Assembly (NCBI GenBank): GCA_900319365.1
Contig: ONOE01000002.1
Location: forward strand, 1 to 64,000
Reading direction: 5' to 3'
Length of the DNA: 64,000 nucleotides
Source of the DNA: an uncultured bacterium
Lineage (GTDB): Bacteria; Cyanobacteriota; Vampirovibrionia; Gastranaerophilales; Gastranaerophilaceae
The notes under the pieces are model-generated. The model saw only the letters and a list, made by a program, of their open reading frames with translations. It was not told where the DNA came from and made no database searches. Shown in pieces: positions 61,832 to 64,000 of the stretch (positions are counted from its first letter, which is position 1; each line of letters begins with the position of its first letter). The translations under genes were made by a program, and so were the position numbers.

Positions 61832-63628
61832 ATGATATTAGGGAAGAAAAAAGCCTTTTCACTAACGGAATTATTAATCGTTCTTGTCATTATTGGTGTT
61901 ATCTTTGCGGCTATGGCGCCGATTGTTACGAAACGTCATATAGCAGAAACTTCTGAATCAGAATCAATATGGAACTTTGTTGCAAATGACGCCGAAAAAG
62001 ATGTGTTTTTTGACCCCGGGGTTGAAACTTGGACATCAAGCGTTTATGTCGGGTATACCCCATCATCAAAAAATGATAATGCAGGTAAACTTGTATTGAA
62101 TGCTGGTAATCTTACCTATGATGGTGGTGAGGGCTCAAGAAATCACAATCAGCCGCAATTACAGTTCAGATTTTCTCCTAATCCCTCGCAACAGGGTAAA
62201 GGGGTGAATGCTGCTGATTTACTTGTACTATCAAACAATTTATTTTTCGGAACGGATCCCTCTTTGGCAAAGGGTCAACACAATACGATATACGGATTTT
62301 CAAATTTGGAAAATGTTGTAAATATGAATAATGCCACGGTTTTGGGAGCTCATGCAATGAGTAAAGCGAAATTAACCCAAAGCGGAGCAAATCATCATAT
62401 TATTGCAGCAGGCAGCCATGCCGGATATTACCTTGGCAAAACGGATTCATCTGATGTTGTGTCGGATACCTTTATAGGTGCGGGTGCAGGTTCAGGGAGT
62501 GCTCAAGTAAAAAATGCACCCAATGCAAATATAGCTCTCGGGTATCAATCAATGTCAAAGGAAAACAACTCAGGCTCTCACAACGTTTTTGCAGGTATTC
62601 AGACAGGTAACGGATTTAATAATGCAAATGCTTCTTATAATACGATTGTCGGTTCTTCGTATTACGGGAAGAATGCCGCATATAATACAATCGTCGGGTA
62701 TGGAGTCTATGCTCAAGGCGATACCGATATAAAATATATGACTGCAATCGGTTACGGTGCTTGCGGTTCAATCGGCGGAAATAATACAAGCAAAATTGTA
62801 TGTCTGGGGTATAATTCAGCATACACTTCAAATAATTCGCCCTCAAGAGTTACAACTGACGGCGGGGAGCATATATTTATCGGCGGAGTTCCAGATTCAA
62901 CCAACACAAAAGGTTTTCCGGGGCGTGCCGTGTTAGAAGTACATAATAACGGCGACAGAGGAAATGTCGTTTTAAATTCAAACCTTGTTGTCAGAGGGAA
63001 TTATTACCCCGCAGATAACGCCGAATCTAAAATTGTATATAACACTTTAACCGATACAAAAACCATAGGCGCAGAAAATGCTTACTATCGCTGCAATGGT
63101 GATACTTTGCGTTCAATACTTTCATACAGAGGTTACGCTTGTAATCAAATGACCACATCTAATCCAAAGTCAATCAACGTTTGGCAAAAGGGAGGGGATT
63201 GTTCGTCCGATACAGAATACCCGAAAGGCAACGGATGCCCGAATATCACATCAGACAGAAGATTAAAAAATATCATAAGCGAAAATAACGACGGTCTTGA
63301 TAAGCTTGAACAGCTTGTTCCGTACAATTATGTTTACAAATCGGACAAAACAAGAACTCCTCATACGGGTGTAATTGCGCAGGATTTGCAGCAGGTATTT
63401 CCTATTTCCGTATCAAAGGACAGTAAAGGCTTTTTACAAATCCGCTGGGACGAAATGTTTTATGCGCTAATTAATTCAATAAAACAATTGAGCGCAAAAG
63501 TTGACGAATTGACAGGCAAAATTTCCGAGATGTCAAAAGATGTTTTGTCAATAAACTCAAAACAAAATGATATACAAAAAGAATTAAAAGTTCTAAATAA
63601 TAGAATAAACAAACTTGAAAGGAAGTAA
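61832..63628 (+). CDS. Prepilin fused to a beta-roll head and an S74 tailspike chaperone domain
   Basis: 598 residues. Residues 1-30 are a type IV prepilin signal (KKKA|FSLTELLIVLVIIGVIFA; E at +5). Residues about 140-350 have repeated short units (NIALGYQSMSKEN, HNVFAGIQTGNG, YNTIVGSSYYGK, YNTIVGYGVYAQ, MTAIGYGACG), like the left-handed beta-roll heads of trimeric autotransporters or phage fibres. At 474-479 SDRRLKNI begins an intramolecular chaperone (peptidase S74) domain with its Ser and Lys, continuing to ...GVIAQDLQQVFP. A coiled coil ends the protein. In phage tailspikes this domain trimerises the fibre and then cleaves itself off. The architecture implies a trimeric fibre on a pilin stalk. 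Confidence 0.82.
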   Translation: MILGKKKAFSLTELLIVLVIIGVIFAAMAPIVTKRHIAETSESESIWNFVANDAEKDVFFDPGVETWTSSVYVGYTPSSKNDNAGKLVLNAGNLTYDGGEGSRNHNQPQLQFRFSPNPSQQGKGVNAADLLVLSNNLFFGTDPSLAKGQHNTIYGFSNLENVVNMNNATVLGAHAMSKAKLTQSGANHHIIAAGSHAGYYLGKTDSSDVVSDTFIGAGAGSGSAQVKNAPNANIALGYQSMSKENNSGSHNVFAGIQTGNGFNNANASYNTIVGSSYYGKNAAYNTIVGYGVYAQGDTDIKYMTAIGYGACGSIGGNNTSKIVCLGYNSAYTSNNSPSRVTTDGGEHIFIGGVPDSTNTKGFPGRAVLEVHNNGDRGNVVLNSNLVVRGNYYPADNAESKIVYNTLTDTKTIGAENAYYRCNGDTLRSILSYRGYACNQMTTSNPKSINVWQKGGDCSSDTEYPKGNGCPNITSDRRLKNIISENNDGLDKLEQLVPYNYVYKSDKTRTPHTGVIAQDLQQVFPISVSKDSKGFLQIRWDEMFYALINSIKQLSAKVDELTGKISEMSKDVLSINSKQNDIQKELKVLNNRINKLERK

Positions 63629-63634
63629 TAACAG

Positions 63635-64000
63635 TTGAAAACAAAAGCTAAAAAATTGTATAACGCTTTTACGCTTGCGGAATTGATGGTCATAATGGCT
63701 GTTATGACGGTCGTTCTTGCTGCTGTTGCTCCTATTTTTACTTCAAGATATTCAAATGTATCTTATGATAATGTTTGGTCGCTAATCGGTGCAAGTAATA
63801 ATAACGATATCTATAATGATGCCCCCGGAAGATCTATGATGGCTGAAAGTTTAATCGGTATTACTCCTATCGATATGGAAGATGTCCGCAGAACTTATGC
63901 TCCGTATTCAAAAGTTATTATAAGATCAAGCGACAGAATAAATTCTAATAAACAACAAAGACAAATCGAATTTAAATACGGCAACAATACAACGGGTTAC
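63635..64000 (+). CDS. Prepilin-like protein, 5' part (runs off the window)
   Basis: Starts with TTG at 63635, nine bases after AAGGAAG, six bases after the preceding gene's stop. It reads MKTKAKKLYNA|FTLAELMVIMAVMTVVLAAVAP: prepilin signal with Ala at -1, F at +1 and E at +5. 122 codons are visible without a stop and without a recognisable second domain (AESLIGITPIDMEDVRRTYAPYSKVII). It is cotranscribed with the S74 fusion and probably works with it. Confidence 0.8.
   Translation, partial: MKTKAKKLYNAFTLAELMVIMAVMTVVLAAVAPIFTSRYSNVSYDNVWSLIGASNNNDIYNDAPGRSMMAESLIGITPIDMEDVRRTYAPYSKVIIRSSDRINSNKQQRQIEFKYGNNTTGY

Noticed and set aside
63251-63600. S74 domain as evidence of a prophage
   Set aside because: No other phage gene (capsid, terminase, integrase) is in the window, and the same protein starts with a prepilin signal.

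Overview
The window (64 kb, strongly AT-rich) looks like a chromosome segment of an anaerobic, Gram-negative-type relative of the Cyanobacteria, most likely a Gastranaerophilales/Melainabacteria gut lineage. This is an inference from several observations: an outer-membrane/heptose-type envelope gene set (rfaE2, an ArnT-like GT39 enzyme, ldcA, meso-DAP-type murE) together with an SLH-domain protein; a DUF3326 protein, a family best known from cyanobacteria; an anaerobic 2-oxoacid:ferredoxin oxidoreductase (korDABC); a 2-hydroxyacyl-CoA dehydratase activase relative; and very large prepilin-like proteins. No rRNA, prophage, CRISPR array or intact transposase is visible.

Layout. 0-8.8 kb: a PLP decarboxylase diverging from an outer-membrane barrel-like protein, a secreted VWA protein, an unrecognised low-complexity protein, a uridine-kinase relative, a Cys-rich secreted protein, an SLH protein and a small membrane protein. 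8.9-16.1 kb: metG, a two-component system whose regulator carries a nonsense codon, a CheR-like methyltransferase and a GT2/GT39 glycolipid pair. 16.2-18.9 kb: a scar region with a truncated EamA gene, degenerate repeats, a DUF3137 fragment beside an intact DUF3137 gene, a truncated ABC ATPase and tRNA-Gln. 19-25.8 kb: rfaE2, tsaD, a putative small RNA, a Ser/Gln-rich protein, cdd, small unknowns and glcD. 25.8-30.9 kb: one gene for a 1701-residue coiled-coil protein. 31-38.3 kb: korDABC with REP palindromes inside it, then nagA-murE-ftsI. 38.4-46.8 kb: a cell-wall amidase, DUF3326, two unrecognised proteins sharing one promoter type, a small regulator, gap, a decayed papain/calpain-like protease and small envelope proteins. 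46.9-64 kb: tagA-like glycosyltransferase, an N-terminal transketolase half, three prepilin-like genes (one fused to a tailspike-type S74 chaperone domain), miaA, a sigma factor, UspA, ldcA, dnaX, typA and an MFS exporter.

Two regulatory patterns stand out. First, five places have the same promoter-like module GCAATT-N19-TATATA(A/T) with identical spacing. Four lie upstream of genes for proteins I do not recognise, and the fifth drives a roughly 120-nt transcript with no ORF that ends at a clear intrinsic terminator. Second, many genes have a -10 element (often extended, TGnTATAAT) exactly 6 nt before the ATG and no Shine-Dalgarno sequence, which predicts leaderless mRNAs. These patterns, and the prepilin-tailspike fusion at 61.8 kb, are the best candidates for undescribed biology here. 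All positions and motifs were read by eye; no database search was run.
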